DNA of 64,000 bases. Source: Aquariibacter albus (GTDB lineage Bacteria > Pseudomonadota > Gammaproteobacteria > Burkholderiales > Burkholderiaceae_C). Numbering within the stretch: position 1 is the stretch's first letter; each line of letters starts with the position of its first letter. The stretch spans positions 180,531 to 244,530 of the forward strand of contig NZ_JACIVI010000005.1 in assembly GCF_014145335.1 (NCBI RefSeq), given 5' to 3'. The notes beneath the pieces were generated by a model that was not told where the DNA came from, searched no databases, and saw only the letters and a list, made by a program, of their open reading frames with translations. Shown here one piece after another: positions 18,630 through 27,605 of the stretch. The translations under genes were made by a program, and so were the position numbers.

Positions 18630-19208
18630 ATGCCTGCCCACCCCCTTGCCCTCCCCATCCTCAGCCTGCCCGGCTGGGGCGGCTCCGGCCCCGGCCACTG
18701 GCAGAGCCGCTGGGAAGCCCTGCACGGCGACCAGCGCGTCGAGCAGGCGGACTGGCGGCAGCCGCTGCGGGGCGACTGGATGATGCGCCTCGAGGAGACG
18801 CTGCTCAGCCGGTCCCGCGAGGAGCTGCCGGTGCTCTTGGTCGCCCACAGCCTGGGCTGTCATCTGGTCGCGGCCTGGGCCAGTCACAGCCGGAACACGG
18901 GCCGGGTGGCAGGCGCCTTCCTGGTCGCGCCGCCCGACCTGGAGCGCGACCCACTCCCGCCGCAGCTGCACAGCTGGCGCCCGGTCCAGCGCCTGCGCCT
19001 GCCCTTCCCCGCCCTGCTGGTGGCCAGCAGCAACGACGAGGTCTACTGCGCGCTGCCCCAGGCCCTGGCCCTGGCCGAGGACTGGGGCGCCGAGGTCCGG
19101 GAGGCCGGCGCGCTCGGCCATGTCAATGCCGACTCCGGCCTCGGCGACTGGCCTCAGGGCCGCGCCTGGCTGAACGCCTGGGCGGCTCGCCTGCCCGCTA
19201 GCCGCTGA
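18630..19208 (+). CDS. RBBP9/YdeN-family serine hydrolase
   Basis: A 192-residue small alpha/beta hydrolase. It shows the family start LSLPGWGGSGPGHWQSRWE, the nucleophile in AHSLGC, an acidic residue in VASSNDEVYC and the histidine in LGHVNADSGLGDWPQG, giving a complete Ser-Asp-His triad. An ATG at 18630 is preferred over an in-frame GTG at 18618. It sits between parA and parB, 14 bp after the parA stop and 22 bp before the parB start, so it is part of that operon. Whether it has any role in segregation is unknown; the family has no settled substrate. Confidence 0.85.
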   Translation: MPAHPLALPILSLPGWGGSGPGHWQSRWEALHGDQRVEQADWRQPLRGDWMMRLEETLLSRSREELPVLLVAHSLGCHLVAAWASHSRNTGRVAGAFLVAPPDLERDPLPPQLHSWRPVQRLRLPFPALLVASSNDEVYCALPQALALAEDWGAEVREAGALGHVNADSGLGDWPQGRAWLNAWAARLPASR

Positions 19209-19230
19209 ACCCCCTTTCCCACGCCGCATC

Positions 19231-20151
19231 ATGGTCACCAAGAAACCCAAAGGCCTCGGCCTCGGCCTCGAAGCCCTGCTCGGCCCCAAGGTCAGCGAAT
19301 CCCCCGTGGCCTCCGACGCCTCGGCTCCGTCGACCCTGAAGCTCGACCAGCTGCGCGCGGGCAAGTACCAGCCGCGCACGCGGATGGACGAGGGCGCGCT
19401 TTACGAGCTGGCGGAAAGCATCAAGGCCCAAGGCATCATGCAACCCATTCTGGTGCGCCCGCTCTCGGGCGAGAGCCAGAACGGCTGGCCGGCCTACGAG
19501 ATCATTGCCGGCGAACGCCGCTCCCGGGCCGCGAAGCTGGCCGGCCTGGACGAGGTGCCGGTGCTGGTCAAGGTCGTGCCGGACGAGGCCGCCGCAGCCA
19601 TGGCGCTGATCGAGAACATCCAGCGCGAGGACCTGAACCCGCTGGAAGAAGCCCAGGGTTTGCGGCGCCTCACGCAGGAGTTTGGACTCACTCACGAAGC
19701 CGCGGCGCAGGCTGTGGGGCGCTCGCGCAGCGCAGCCTCCAACCTGCTGCGGCTGCTGAACCTGGCCGAGCCGGTGCAGGGCCTGCTGATGGCGGGCGAC
19801 CTGGACATGGGGCATGCACGTGCCCTGCTGGCCCTGGACAAAGCGCAGCAGATCACCCACGCGCACGAGATCGTCGCCCGCAAGCTGAGCGTGCGCGAGG
19901 CCGAGAAGCTGGTGGCCCGCAGCGGCAGCCCGGCCCGGCAGAAGACCCTGCTGCGGGCCGCGGCCACCCCCCCCAAATCACGCGATGTGGCGCGGCTCGA
20001 AGAGGAACTCGCCGATGCACTGGCGGCCCCGGTGCAAATCCGGCTGAAGGGCCGCGGCACGGCCAGCCGCGGCGAGATCACCCTGCCCTTCGGCTCGCTC
20101 GATGAGCTTGACCATCTGATCGACCGCCTGCGCGCCCTGCGCCAGGCCTGA
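19231..20151 (+). CDS. parB: Chromosome-partitioning protein ParB (Spo0J)
   Basis: DNA-binding CTPase-type clamp that loads at parS and nucleates the partition complex. The 306-residue protein has a basic N-terminal tail (MVTKKPKGLGLGLEALLG) that stimulates ParA in homologues, the CTP-binding blocks QPILVRP and GERRSRAAK (94-102), and the ENIQREDLNPLEEA box followed by the helix-turn-helix (HEAAAQAVGRSRSAASNLLRLL). A dimerisation domain ends the protein. Length and motifs fit a chromosomal ParB, consistent with parS sites in the neighbouring genes. Confidence 0.96.
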   Translation: MVTKKPKGLGLGLEALLGPKVSESPVASDASAPSTLKLDQLRAGKYQPRTRMDEGALYELAESIKAQGIMQPILVRPLSGESQNGWPAYEIIAGERRSRAAKLAGLDEVPVLVKVVPDEAAAAMALIENIQREDLNPLEEAQGLRRLTQEFGLTHEAAAQAVGRSRSAASNLLRLLNLAEPVQGLLMAGDLDMGHARALLALDKAQQITHAHEIVARKLSVREAEKLVARSGSPARQKTLLRAAATPPKSRDVARLEEELADALAAPVQIRLKGRGTASRGEITLPFGSLDELDHLIDRLRALRQA

Positions 20152-20209
20152 GGTCCGCCGATCGGGCGCCACCGTCGGGCGCTCGACATCGGCTGGACGG
20201 CCCCGGGAG

Positions 20210-20225
20210 GGGCACCGTTCTTGCA
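20210..20225 (+). promoter_or_regulatory. Sigma-54 type -24/-12 promoter for the prkA operon
   Basis: GGGCACCGTTCTTGCA matches the sigma-54 consensus TGGCACG-N4-TTGCA with two mismatches. The invariant GG (20211-20212) and GC (20223-20224) are separated by exactly 10 bp. Transcription would start near 20236, leaving a leader of about 225 nt before prkA. E. coli yeaGH, the orthologous unit, is known to depend on sigma-54. The rest of the 308-bp gap between parB and prkA shows nothing else clear. Confidence 0.65.
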
Positions 20226-20459
20226 GAAGTCCGGACCTGCGCCGGCCCGCGTCGCTCGCACAAACCCTGTTCAGCCAGGGAACAGCGAGGCATCAGGGAC
20301 TCTCATAAGCCCATACCTGCCTCGCTGAGCTGCGACGCTAAAGTCAAGCGCAAGCAATGCGTGATCGTGATGTGTGGTGCGTGACCCCAGGGGTCATGCC
20401 GCCTCGGGGTCCGACCCCGGCACGGCGTGGCCTTCGTGCAGCTTCTCCGGAGGACGACG

Positions 20460-22382
20460 ATGGACGTGATCAGCAACTTTGCCGCGCGCTACGAGCGGAG
20501 TCGCGAGGAGGAGCTCTCCCTCGAGGACTACCTGGCCGAGTGCAAGCGCAAGCCCGTGGCCTACGCCACCGCCGCCGAGCGCATGCTGATGGCCATCGGC
20601 GAACCCGAGGTGATCGACACCCGCAACGATCCTCGGCTCTCGCGCCTGTTCGCGAACAAGGTCATCAAGCGCTATCCCGCCTTCGCCGAGTTCTACGGCA
20701 TGGAGGATGCGATCGAACAGGTCGTCAGCTACTTCCGCCACGCGGCCCAGGGCCTGGAGGAGAAGAAGCAGATCCTCTACCTGCTGGGCCCGGTGGGCGG
20801 CGGCAAGTCCTCCATCGCCGAGCGGCTCAAGCAGCTGATGGAGCAAGTGCCCTTCTACGCGATCAAGGGCTCGCCGGTGAACGAGTCGCCTCTCGGTCTC
20901 TTCGATCCGGCCGAGGACGGGCCCATCCTCGAGAAGGAATATGGCATCCCGCGCCGCTACCTGAACCGCGTGCTCAGCCCCTGGGCGGTCAAGCGGCTCG
21001 ACGAATACGGTGGCGACATCCGCCGCTTCAAGGTCGTCAAGCGCTATCCCAGCGTGCTCAAGCAGGTCGGCATCGCCAAGACCGAGCCGGGTGACGAGAA
21101 CAACCAGGACATCAGCTCGCTCGTCGGCAAGGTCGACATCCGCAAGCTCGAAAGCTATGCCCAGGACGACCCCGACGCCTACAGCTACAGCGGCGGCCTG
21201 TGCCTGAGCAACCAGGGTCTGCTGGAGTTCGTCGAGATGTTCAAGGCGCCGATCAAGGTGCTGCATCCGCTGCTGACCGCCACGCAGGAGGGCAACTACA
21301 AGGGCACCGAAGGCTTCGGGGCCATCCCCTTCGACGGCGTCGTGCTCGCGCACAGCAACGAGAGCGAGTGGAAGGCCTTCCGCAACAACAAGAACAACGA
21401 GGCCTTCCTCGACCGCATCTACATCGTCAAGGTGCCCTACTGCCTGCGCGTGAGCGACGAGGTGAAGATCTACGAGAAGCTGCTGCGCGGCTCCTCGCTG
21501 GCCGCAGCCACCTGCGCGCCGGGCACGCTGAAGATGATGAGCCAGTTCGCCATCCTCACGCGGCTCAAGGAGCCCGAGAACTCCTCGCTCTTCAGCAAGA
21601 TGCTGGTCTATGACGGCGAGAACCTGAAGGACACCGATCCGCGCGCCAAGAGCTACCAGGAGTACCGCGACTACGCCGGCGTCGACGAGGGCATGAGCGG
21701 CATCTCCACGCGCTTCGCCTACAAGATCCTCAGCAAGGTCTTCAACTTCGACAGCACCGAAGTCGCCGCCAACCCGGTGCATCTGATGTACGTGCTCGAA
21801 CAGCAGATCGAGCGCGAGCAGTTCCCGGCCGAGCTGGAGCAGAAGTACCTGGCCTTCATCAAGGAACACCTTTCGGTGCGCTATGCCGAGTTCATCGGCA
21901 AGGAGATCCAGACGGCCTACCTCGAAAGCTATTCCGAGTACGGCCAGAACATCTTCGACCGCTACGTGACCTATGCCGACTACTGGATCCAGGATCAGGA
22001 GTACCGCGACACCGACACCGGCGAGGTCTTCGACCGCGCCAGCCTGAACGCCGAGCTGGAGAAGATCGAGAAGCCGGCGGGCATCGCCAACCCCAAGGAC
22101 TTCCGCAACGAGATCGTCAACTTCGTGCTGCGGGCCCGTGCGAACAACGCCGGCAAGAACCCGAACTGGACCAGCTACGAGAAGCTGCGCACGGTGATCG
22201 AGAAGAAGATGTTCTCGAACACCGAGGAGCTGCTGCCGGTCATCAGCTTCAACGCCAAGGCCAGCGCCGACGAATCGAAGAAGCACGAGGACTTCGTCAA
22301 CCGCATGGTGCAGAAGGGCTACACGCCCAAGCAGGTCCGCCTGCTCTGCGAGTGGTACCTGCGCGTGCGCAAGAGCAGCTGA
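20460..22382 (+). CDS. prkA: PrkA family serine protein kinase (YeaG)
   Basis: A 640-residue AAA+-like protein of the PrkA/YeaG family, linked to stress and nitrogen-starvation responses. Family landmarks are YATAAERMLMAIGEP (35-49), the P-loop LLGPVGGGKSS (108-118) and a C-terminal PrkA kinase-like domain. Kinase activity of the family is reported but its natural targets are unclear. The ATG at 20460 follows a good ribosome site (CGGAGG) and gives the start MDVISNFAARYERSREEE, which aligns with E. coli YeaG; an in-frame start at 20427 would add 11 unrelated residues. It leads the prkA-yeaH-spoVR operon behind a sigma-54 type promoter. Confidence 0.95.
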   Translation: MDVISNFAARYERSREEELSLEDYLAECKRKPVAYATAAERMLMAIGEPEVIDTRNDPRLSRLFANKVIKRYPAFAEFYGMEDAIEQVVSYFRHAAQGLEEKKQILYLLGPVGGGKSSIAERLKQLMEQVPFYAIKGSPVNESPLGLFDPAEDGPILEKEYGIPRRYLNRVLSPWAVKRLDEYGGDIRRFKVVKRYPSVLKQVGIAKTEPGDENNQDISSLVGKVDIRKLESYAQDDPDAYSYSGGLCLSNQGLLEFVEMFKAPIKVLHPLLTATQEGNYKGTEGFGAIPFDGVVLAHSNESEWKAFRNNKNNEAFLDRIYIVKVPYCLRVSDEVKIYEKLLRGSSLAAATCAPGTLKMMSQFAILTRLKEPENSSLFSKMLVYDGENLKDTDPRAKSYQEYRDYAGVDEGMSGISTRFAYKILSKVFNFDSTEVAANPVHLMYVLEQQIEREQFPAELEQKYLAFIKEHLSVRYAEFIGKEIQTAYLESYSEYGQNIFDRYVTYADYWIQDQEYRDTDTGEVFDRASLNAELEKIEKPAGIANPKDFRNEIVNFVLRARANNAGKNPNWTSYEKLRTVIEKKMFSNTEELLPVISFNAKASADESKKHEDFVNRMVQKGYTPKQVRLLCEWYLRVRKSS

Positions 22383-22442
22383 AGGCCAGCATGCTTTTCA
22401 GGCGACATCCAGCAGGCGCGACGGGTCCGGCGCAGCCGGCCC

Positions 22443-22493
22443 GTTCGGGCCGCCCCCCAGGGGGAGAGCGCCGCTGGCGCGACGGGGGGGAGT
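22443..22493 (+). repeat. GC-rich hairpin element between prkA and yeaH
   Basis: The 112-bp gap between prkA and yeaH holds C-run/G-run palindromes (GGGCCGCCCCCCAGGGGG and CGCCGCTGGCG) ending in seven G just before the yeaH ATG. No second copy was noticed in this window. It may be a processing or stability hairpin that sets relative expression, or a copy of a dispersed intergenic palindrome. Confidence 0.4.
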
Positions 22494-22494
22494 C

Positions 22495-23787
22495 ATGAGC
22501 TTGATCATCGACCGGCGGCTGGCGGGCAAGAACAAGTCCATCGGCAACCGCGAGCGCTTCCTGCGGCGCCACAAGCAACAGATCCGCGAGGCCGTGCGCA
22601 AGGCCGTCAGCGGCCGCGGCATCCGCGACATCGAGCGCGGCGAGGACATCACCCTACCCAAGCGCGATGTGTCCGAGCCCGTCTTCCGCCATGGCCACGG
22701 CGGCAGCCGCGAGATGGTGCACCCCGGGAATCGCGAGTACGTGACAGGCGACCAGATCGAGCGCCCGAAGGGAGGCGGCGGCGGGAGCGGTGGCGGCAGC
22801 GGCCAGGCCAGCGACTCCGGGGAGGGCGAGGACGACTTCGTCTTCCACCTGAACAAGGAAGAGTTCATGCAGGTCTTCTTCGAGGACCTGGCCCTGCCCA
22901 ACCTCGTCAAGACCGCGCTGGCCGAGGTGCCGGAATGGAAGAGCCAGCGCGCCGGCTTCTCCAGCGACGGCACGCCGAACAACCTGCACGTGGTGCGCTC
23001 GATGCGCGGCGCGCTGGGGCGTCGCATCGCGCTGGGCGGCGAGCCACGCCGCGAGCTGCGCGAGCTTGAGGCTCAGCGCATGAGCCTGATGCTCGAAGGC
23101 CCAGGCAGTGCCGGCGCAGCCCTGCATGCGCATGCCCTGCGGGATCTCGAAAGCCGCATCGAGGCGTTGCGCGCCCGCATCGGTCGCATCCCCTACCTCG
23201 ACCCCATCGACCTGCGCTACCGCAGCCGCGTGCGCGTGCCGGTGCCGACGACGCGGGCGGTGATGTTCTGCCTGATGGACGTCAGCGGATCGATGGACGA
23301 GCAGCGCAAGGACCTGGCCAAGCGCTTCTTCATCCTGCTCTACCTCTTTCTGACCCGGCACTACGAGAAGATCGAACTGGTCTTCATCCGCCACCACACC
23401 CAGGCGCAGGAGGTCGACGAACACGGCTTCTTCCATGCCACCGAAACCGGCGGCACCGTGGTCAGCAGCGCCCTGGTGCTGGCCGACGAGATCGCCCGCA
23501 GCCGCTACCCCAGCAGCGAGTGGAACCTCTACATCGCCCAGGCCAGCGATGGCGACAACTGGCACCACGACAGCAGCCGCTGCCGCCAGCTCGTCGAGGA
23601 GAAGCTGCTGCCCCTGGTGCGCTACTACGCCTACCTGCAGGTGGCCGAGGCCGAGCAGAACCTGTGGGACGAATACACGCAGATCGCCGCCGCGCACAAG
23701 CACTTCGCGATGCGCAAGGTGCTGAGCCCGGGTGAGATCTACCCCGTCTTCCGCGAGCTGTTCAAGAAGGAAGGCAGCCCGACCTGA
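22495..23787 (+). CDS. yeaH: YeaH/YhbH family protein (VWA-like), stress operon
   Basis: A 430-residue UPF0229 protein, the usual partner of PrkA. The N-terminal part is basic (RRLAGKNKSIGNRERFLRRHKQQIREAV). A Gly/Ser linker near residues 95-115 separates it from the C-terminal von Willebrand A-like domain, where FCLMDVSGSMDEQRK carries the DxSGS metal-site motif. The protein is cytosolic with no membrane segments. Its exact role is unknown; with YeaG it affects stationary-phase and nitrogen-starvation physiology in enterobacteria. The ATG at 22495 is immediately preceded by GGGGGGAGTC, which is also a plausible ribosome site. Confidence 0.93.
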   Translation: MSLIIDRRLAGKNKSIGNRERFLRRHKQQIREAVRKAVSGRGIRDIERGEDITLPKRDVSEPVFRHGHGGSREMVHPGNREYVTGDQIERPKGGGGGSGGGSGQASDSGEGEDDFVFHLNKEEFMQVFFEDLALPNLVKTALAEVPEWKSQRAGFSSDGTPNNLHVVRSMRGALGRRIALGGEPRRELRELEAQRMSLMLEGPGSAGAALHAHALRDLESRIEALRARIGRIPYLDPIDLRYRSRVRVPVPTTRAVMFCLMDVSGSMDEQRKDLAKRFFILLYLFLTRHYEKIELVFIRHHTQAQEVDEHGFFHATETGGTVVSSALVLADEIARSRYPSSEWNLYIAQASDGDNWHHDSSRCRQLVEEKLLPLVRYYAYLQVAEAEQNLWDEYTQIAAAHKHFAMRKVLSPGEIYPVFRELFKKEGSPT

Positions 23788-23818
23788 GGGAAGGGCTCGT
23801 GCCGCCGAGGAACCCACG

Positions 23819-25411
23819 ATGCGCCAGCCCCACCCGCCCCTGTCGAGCCTGGACAGCCCTCGCCGCACGCCGCTTCGGATGGCCGCCGCCGACCTCGGCC
23901 CATTGCAGCGCGCCGAGCCCCTGCCCGTGGCCAGCGACTGGACCTTCGAGCTGATCGAGCAGTACCACGCGGCCATCCGCGCGGCGGCCGCACGCTACGG
24001 CCTGGACACCTACCCGAACCAGCTGGAGATCATCACCGCCGAGCAGATGATGGACGCCTACGCCAGCGTGGGCATGCCGGTGAACTACCGGCACTGGAGC
24101 TACGGAAAGGAGTTCATCGCCACCGAGAAAAGCTACAAGCGCGGCCACATGGGCCTGGCCTACGAGATCGTCATCAACAGCAACCCCTGCATCAGCTACC
24201 TGATGGAGGAGAACACGCTGGCCATGCAGGCCCTGGTGATCGCGCATGCGGCCTACGGCCACAACAGCTTCTTCAAGGGCAACTACCTGTTCCGGATGTG
24301 GACGGACGCCTCGTCGATCATCGACTACCTCGTCTACGCGAAGAACTACATCGCCGACTGCGAGCAGCGCCACGGCATCGAGGCGGTGGAGGACACGCTC
24401 GATTCCTGCCACGCGCTGATGAACCATGGCGTCGACCGCTACCGGCGCCCGAGCAAGCTCAGCCTGGCGGAGGAACGTGCGCGCCGCGAGGACCGCGAGG
24501 CCTACGCCCAGCGCCAGATCAACGATCTCTGGCGCACGCTGCCGCGCAAGGCCCAGGCGCCCGACGAGGTCGCCGAGAGCAGCCGCTTCCCTGCGGAACC
24601 GCAGGAGAACCTGCTCTATTTCATCGAGAAGAACGCGCCGCTGCTGGAGCCCTGGCAACGCGAAGTGGTGCGCATCGTGCGCAAGGTGGCGCAGTACTTC
24701 TACCCGCAGCGCCAGACCCAGGTGATGAACGAAGGCTGGGCCACCTTCTGGCACCACCGCCTGCTCAACACCCTGTACGACCAGGGCCTGCTGGGCGACG
24801 GCATGATGATCGAGTGGATGAAGTCGCACACCAACGTGATCTTCCAGCCGCCGGTCGACCACCCCGGCTACAGCGGGCTCAACCCGTATGCGCTGGGTTT
24901 CGCGATGTACACCGACCTCCAGCGCATCTGCGAACAGCCCACCGACGAGGACCGCCACTGGTTTCCCGACATCGCCGGCCGCGACTGGCTGCTGACGCTC
25001 GACGAGGCCATGCGCAACTTCAAGGACGAGAGCTTCATCGGCCAGTACCTCAGCCCGAAGGTGATGCGCGACTTCCGCCTCTTCGCGATCCGCGACGAGG
25101 AGAAGGCGCCGACGCTGGAGATCAGCGCCATCCACGACGAAGCCGGCTACCGCCGCCTGCGCGAGGCGCTGTCGCGGCAGTACGACCTGGGCAGCCGCGA
25201 GCCCAACATCCAGGTCTGGAACGTGAACCTGCGCGGCGACCGCTCGCTGTTGCTGCGCCACACCCAGCACAACAACCGGCCGATGGGCGACAGCGCGCCC
25301 GAGGTGCTCAAGCACGTCGCGCGGCTCTGGGGCTTCGACGTGCACCTGGAGAGCGTGAACGGCCAGGGCCAGACCACGCAGCGCTGGTCGGCCCCCGGGC
25401 CGCGGCACTGA
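23819..25411 (+). CDS. SpoVR family protein
   Basis: A 530-residue SpoVR-type protein, third gene of the conserved prkA-yeaH-spoVR (E. coli yeaG-yeaH-ycgB) set. Family blocks include WTFELIEQYHAAI, YPNQLEIITAEQMMDAYASVGMP, SYGKEF, the Asn/His-rich AHAAYGHNSFFKGNYLF, and MNEGWATFWHHRLLNTLYD. The HNSFF and EGWATFWH stretches look like a metal site but this is not established. In Bacillus SpoVR acts in spore cortex formation; in non-sporulating proteobacteria the role is unknown. The ATG at 23819 is chosen because the upstream in-frame extension overlaps yeaH and is not conserved-looking. Confidence 0.92.
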   Translation: MRQPHPPLSSLDSPRRTPLRMAAADLGPLQRAEPLPVASDWTFELIEQYHAAIRAAAARYGLDTYPNQLEIITAEQMMDAYASVGMPVNYRHWSYGKEFIATEKSYKRGHMGLAYEIVINSNPCISYLMEENTLAMQALVIAHAAYGHNSFFKGNYLFRMWTDASSIIDYLVYAKNYIADCEQRHGIEAVEDTLDSCHALMNHGVDRYRRPSKLSLAEERARREDREAYAQRQINDLWRTLPRKAQAPDEVAESSRFPAEPQENLLYFIEKNAPLLEPWQREVVRIVRKVAQYFYPQRQTQVMNEGWATFWHHRLLNTLYDQGLLGDGMMIEWMKSHTNVIFQPPVDHPGYSGLNPYALGFAMYTDLQRICEQPTDEDRHWFPDIAGRDWLLTLDEAMRNFKDESFIGQYLSPKVMRDFRLFAIRDEEKAPTLEISAIHDEAGYRRLREALSRQYDLGSREPNIQVWNVNLRGDRSLLLRHTQHNNRPMGDSAPEVLKHVARLWGFDVHLESVNGQGQTTQRWSAPGPRH

Positions 25412-25427
25412 GCCCGGCCGCGGCCGC

Positions 25428-26843
25428 TCAGCCTGCGGCCGCGAAGATCTTGCCGGGGTTGAAGAGCCCCCGCGGATCCAGCGCCTGCTTGATCGCGCGC
25501 ATCAGGGCCACCGACTCCGGCCCGATCTCATCGAGCAGGAAGCCCTGCTTGTGCAGGCCGATGCCGTGCTCGCCGGTGCAGCTGCCTTCGGCCGCCAGCG
25601 CGCGGGCCACCAGGCGCGCGTTCAGTGCCTCGGCGGTGTCGCGCTCGGCCGCGGAGGCCGGGTCGATCAGGTAGCCCAGGTGGAAGTTGCCGTCGCCGAC
25701 ATGGCCGACGATGAAGTAGGGCAGGCCGCTGGCCTCCACGTCCGCAATCGCGGCCTCGATGCAGGCGGCCAGGCGCGAGACCGGCACGCAGCTGTCGGTG
25801 GTGATCGCGCGGCAGCCCGGCCGGCTCTGGAGGGCGGCGTGATAGGCCCGGTGGCGGGCCGTCCACAGCCGGCGACGGGCCTCGGGCGTGCTGGCCCAGT
25901 CGAAGTCGCTGCCGCCGTGCTCGGCGGCCAAGGCCTGCACGGTCTCGGCCTGCTCGCGCACGCCGGCCGGGCTGCCGTGGAACTCCATCAGCAGCATCGG
26001 CGCCTCGCGCAGGTTCAGGCCGTCGTGGCGCTTGACCGCGCGGATGGCATGCGGATCGAGCAGCTCGCAGCGCGCGATCGGCAGGCCCATCTGGATGAGT
26101 GCGATGGCCGTCCGCACCGCCGCGTCGACACTGGGAAAGTGCGCGACCGCCGCGCTCACCGCCTCGGGCAGGGGATGCAGCTTCAGCGTGATCTCGGTGA
26201 TCACGCCCAGCGTGCCCTCGCTGCCGACGAAGAGCCGGGTCAAGTCGTAGCCGGCCGAGGACTTGCGCGCCCGCGTGCCCGTGCGCACCGCGCGGCTGCC
26301 CTGCGCGGCATCGGCCACCACCACGCGCAGACCCAGCACGTTCTCGCGCATGGTGCCGTAGCGGACGGCATTGGTGCCGCTGGCCCGGGTGGCGCACATG
26401 CCGCCGATCGTCGCGTTCGCGCCGGGGTCGATGGGGAAGAAGAGGCCGGCATGGCGCAGCGCCTCGTTGAGCTGCTCGCGGCTCACACCCGGCTGGACGG
26501 TGGCCGTCAGGTCCTCGGGGTCAATCCGCAGGATGCGGTTCATGCCGTTCAGGTCCAGGCTCAGCCCGCCCTGCACGGCCAGCAGATGGCCTTCGAGCGA
26601 GGAGCCCGCACCGAAGGGGATCAGCGGCAGGCCATGGTGCTGGGCCAGGGCGACGGCAGCCAGCACATCGGCCTCGTCGGCGCAGAACAGCACGGCCTGG
26701 GGCGGCTGCGGGTCGAAGGGCGATTCATCACGACCATGCTGCAGGCAGACCGCAGTGGCGGTGGAGAGGCGCTCGCCGAAGCGCTCGCGCAGCGCCGCGA
26801 GCGTCAAGGCGGACAGGGGCGGCAGATCGGCGGTATCGGGCAT
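25428..26843 (-). CDS. FAD-binding 2-hydroxyacid oxidase/dehydrogenase (GlcD/D-LDH type)
   Basis: A 471-residue flavoprotein of the VAO/PCMH superfamily that oxidises D-2-hydroxyacids such as D-lactate or glycolate and passes electrons to the respiratory chain or a cytochrome. The FAD-binding PCMH domain spans about 40-220 (FGAGSSLEGHLLAVQGGLSLDL, DPGANATIGGMCATRASGTNAVRYGTM), followed by the FAD-oxidase C domain ending in GSCTGEHGIGLHKQGFL. No Fe-S domain is fused. The ATG at 26843 gives a normal N-terminus; a 22-residue in-frame extension is GC-rich filler. Substrate choice between lactate, glycolate and others cannot be made. It is divergent from the cobalamin gene. Confidence 0.88.
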   Translation of the reverse strand: MPDTADLPPLSALTLAALRERFGERLSTATAVCLQHGRDESPFDPQPPQAVLFCADEADVLAAVALAQHHGLPLIPFGAGSSLEGHLLAVQGGLSLDLNGMNRILRIDPEDLTATVQPGVSREQLNEALRHAGLFFPIDPGANATIGGMCATRASGTNAVRYGTMRENVLGLRVVVADAAQGSRAVRTGTRARKSSAGYDLTRLFVGSEGTLGVITEITLKLHPLPEAVSAAVAHFPSVDAAVRTAIALIQMGLPIARCELLDPHAIRAVKRHDGLNLREAPMLLMEFHGSPAGVREQAETVQALAAEHGGSDFDWASTPEARRRLWTARHRAYHAALQSRPGCRAITTDSCVPVSRLAACIEAAIADVEASGLPYFIVGHVGDGNFHLGYLIDPASAAERDTAEALNARLVARALAAEGSCTGEHGIGLHKQGFLLDEIGPESVALMRAIKQALDPRGLFNPGKIFAAAG

Positions 26844-26968
26844 CGGAACAGCTCTCCGGCAAGGCCCGGATGATGCGGCCCGCCCGCCGGGCCGGCCATC
26901 GGCAGGCACCCGGGCCGGCGCTTGGCCCTGCGGCTGCCGGCGGCGGGCCGAGCAGGGACACTCCGTGC

Positions 26969-27580
26969 ATGGGACACCGACTCACACAGATCGCCACACG
27001 CACGGGCGACGACGGCTCCACCGGCCTGGCCGACGGGCGCCGCGTCGCCAAGGACCACCTGCGCATCCACGCCCTCGGCGATGTCGACGAACTCAACTCC
27101 GCCCTGGGCCTGCTGTTGAGCGAGCCCCTGCCCGGGCGGGTCCAGCAGCAACTCGTCGAGGTGCAGCACCAGCTCTTCAACCTCGGCGGCGAGCTGGCCA
27201 TCCCCGGCTCCAGCCTGCTGCAGGCCGACGCGGTGATCGCGCTGGACCTGGCCCTGGCCGAGCACAACGCCAGCCTGCCGCCGCTGAAGGAGTTCATCCT
27301 GCCCGGCGGCTGCCGCGCCGCGGCGCTGGCCCATGTCGCCCGCACGGTGGCGCGCCGGGCCGAGCGCTCGGTCGTCGCCCTGGCCCACATGGAGGTGCTC
27401 AACGATGCGCCGCGGCAGTACCTGAACCGCTTGTCGGACCTGCTCTTCGTGCTGGCCCGGGTGCTGAACCGCCAGGGTGCGGGCGCGCCGGGGCGGGACG
27501 TCTACTGGCAGAGCCAGCGCCTGGCGGCCGAGGCCGGTGGCGGGGCCGACAGCGACGGCGGCGGAGACGGGGGCGACTGA
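26969..27580 (+). CDS. Cob(I)yrinic acid a,c-diamide adenosyltransferase, PduO type
   Basis: Transfers adenosyl from ATP to cob(I)alamin to make coenzyme B12. The 203-residue protein shows the PduO/MMAB N-terminal ATP site TRTGDDGSTGLADGRRVAKD (10-29), LGDVDELNSALGLLL, the ARRAERS block with the conserved arginines, and LNRLSDLLFVLARVLNR. The ATG at 26969 fits the family start (M-x-x-R-L-T-x-I-x-T-R-T-G-D). The last 20 residues are a Gly/Asp-rich tail (GGGADSDGGGDGGD). No cobalamin riboswitch is visible in the 125-bp divergent gap, and no other B12 genes are nearby. Confidence 0.94.
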   Translation: MGHRLTQIATRTGDDGSTGLADGRRVAKDHLRIHALGDVDELNSALGLLLSEPLPGRVQQQLVEVQHQLFNLGGELAIPGSSLLQADAVIALDLALAEHNASLPPLKEFILPGGCRAAALAHVARTVARRAERSVVALAHMEVLNDAPRQYLNRLSDLLFVLARVLNRQGAGAPGRDVYWQSQRLAAEAGGGADSDGGGDGGD

Positions 27581-27605
27581 GGTCCGGCCCGGCGCCCCGG
27601 CGCGA

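Noticed and set aside
26844..26968. A cobalamin riboswitch before the adenosyltransferase gene.
   Set aside because: The 125-bp divergent gap is too short and lacks a B12-box-like sequence.
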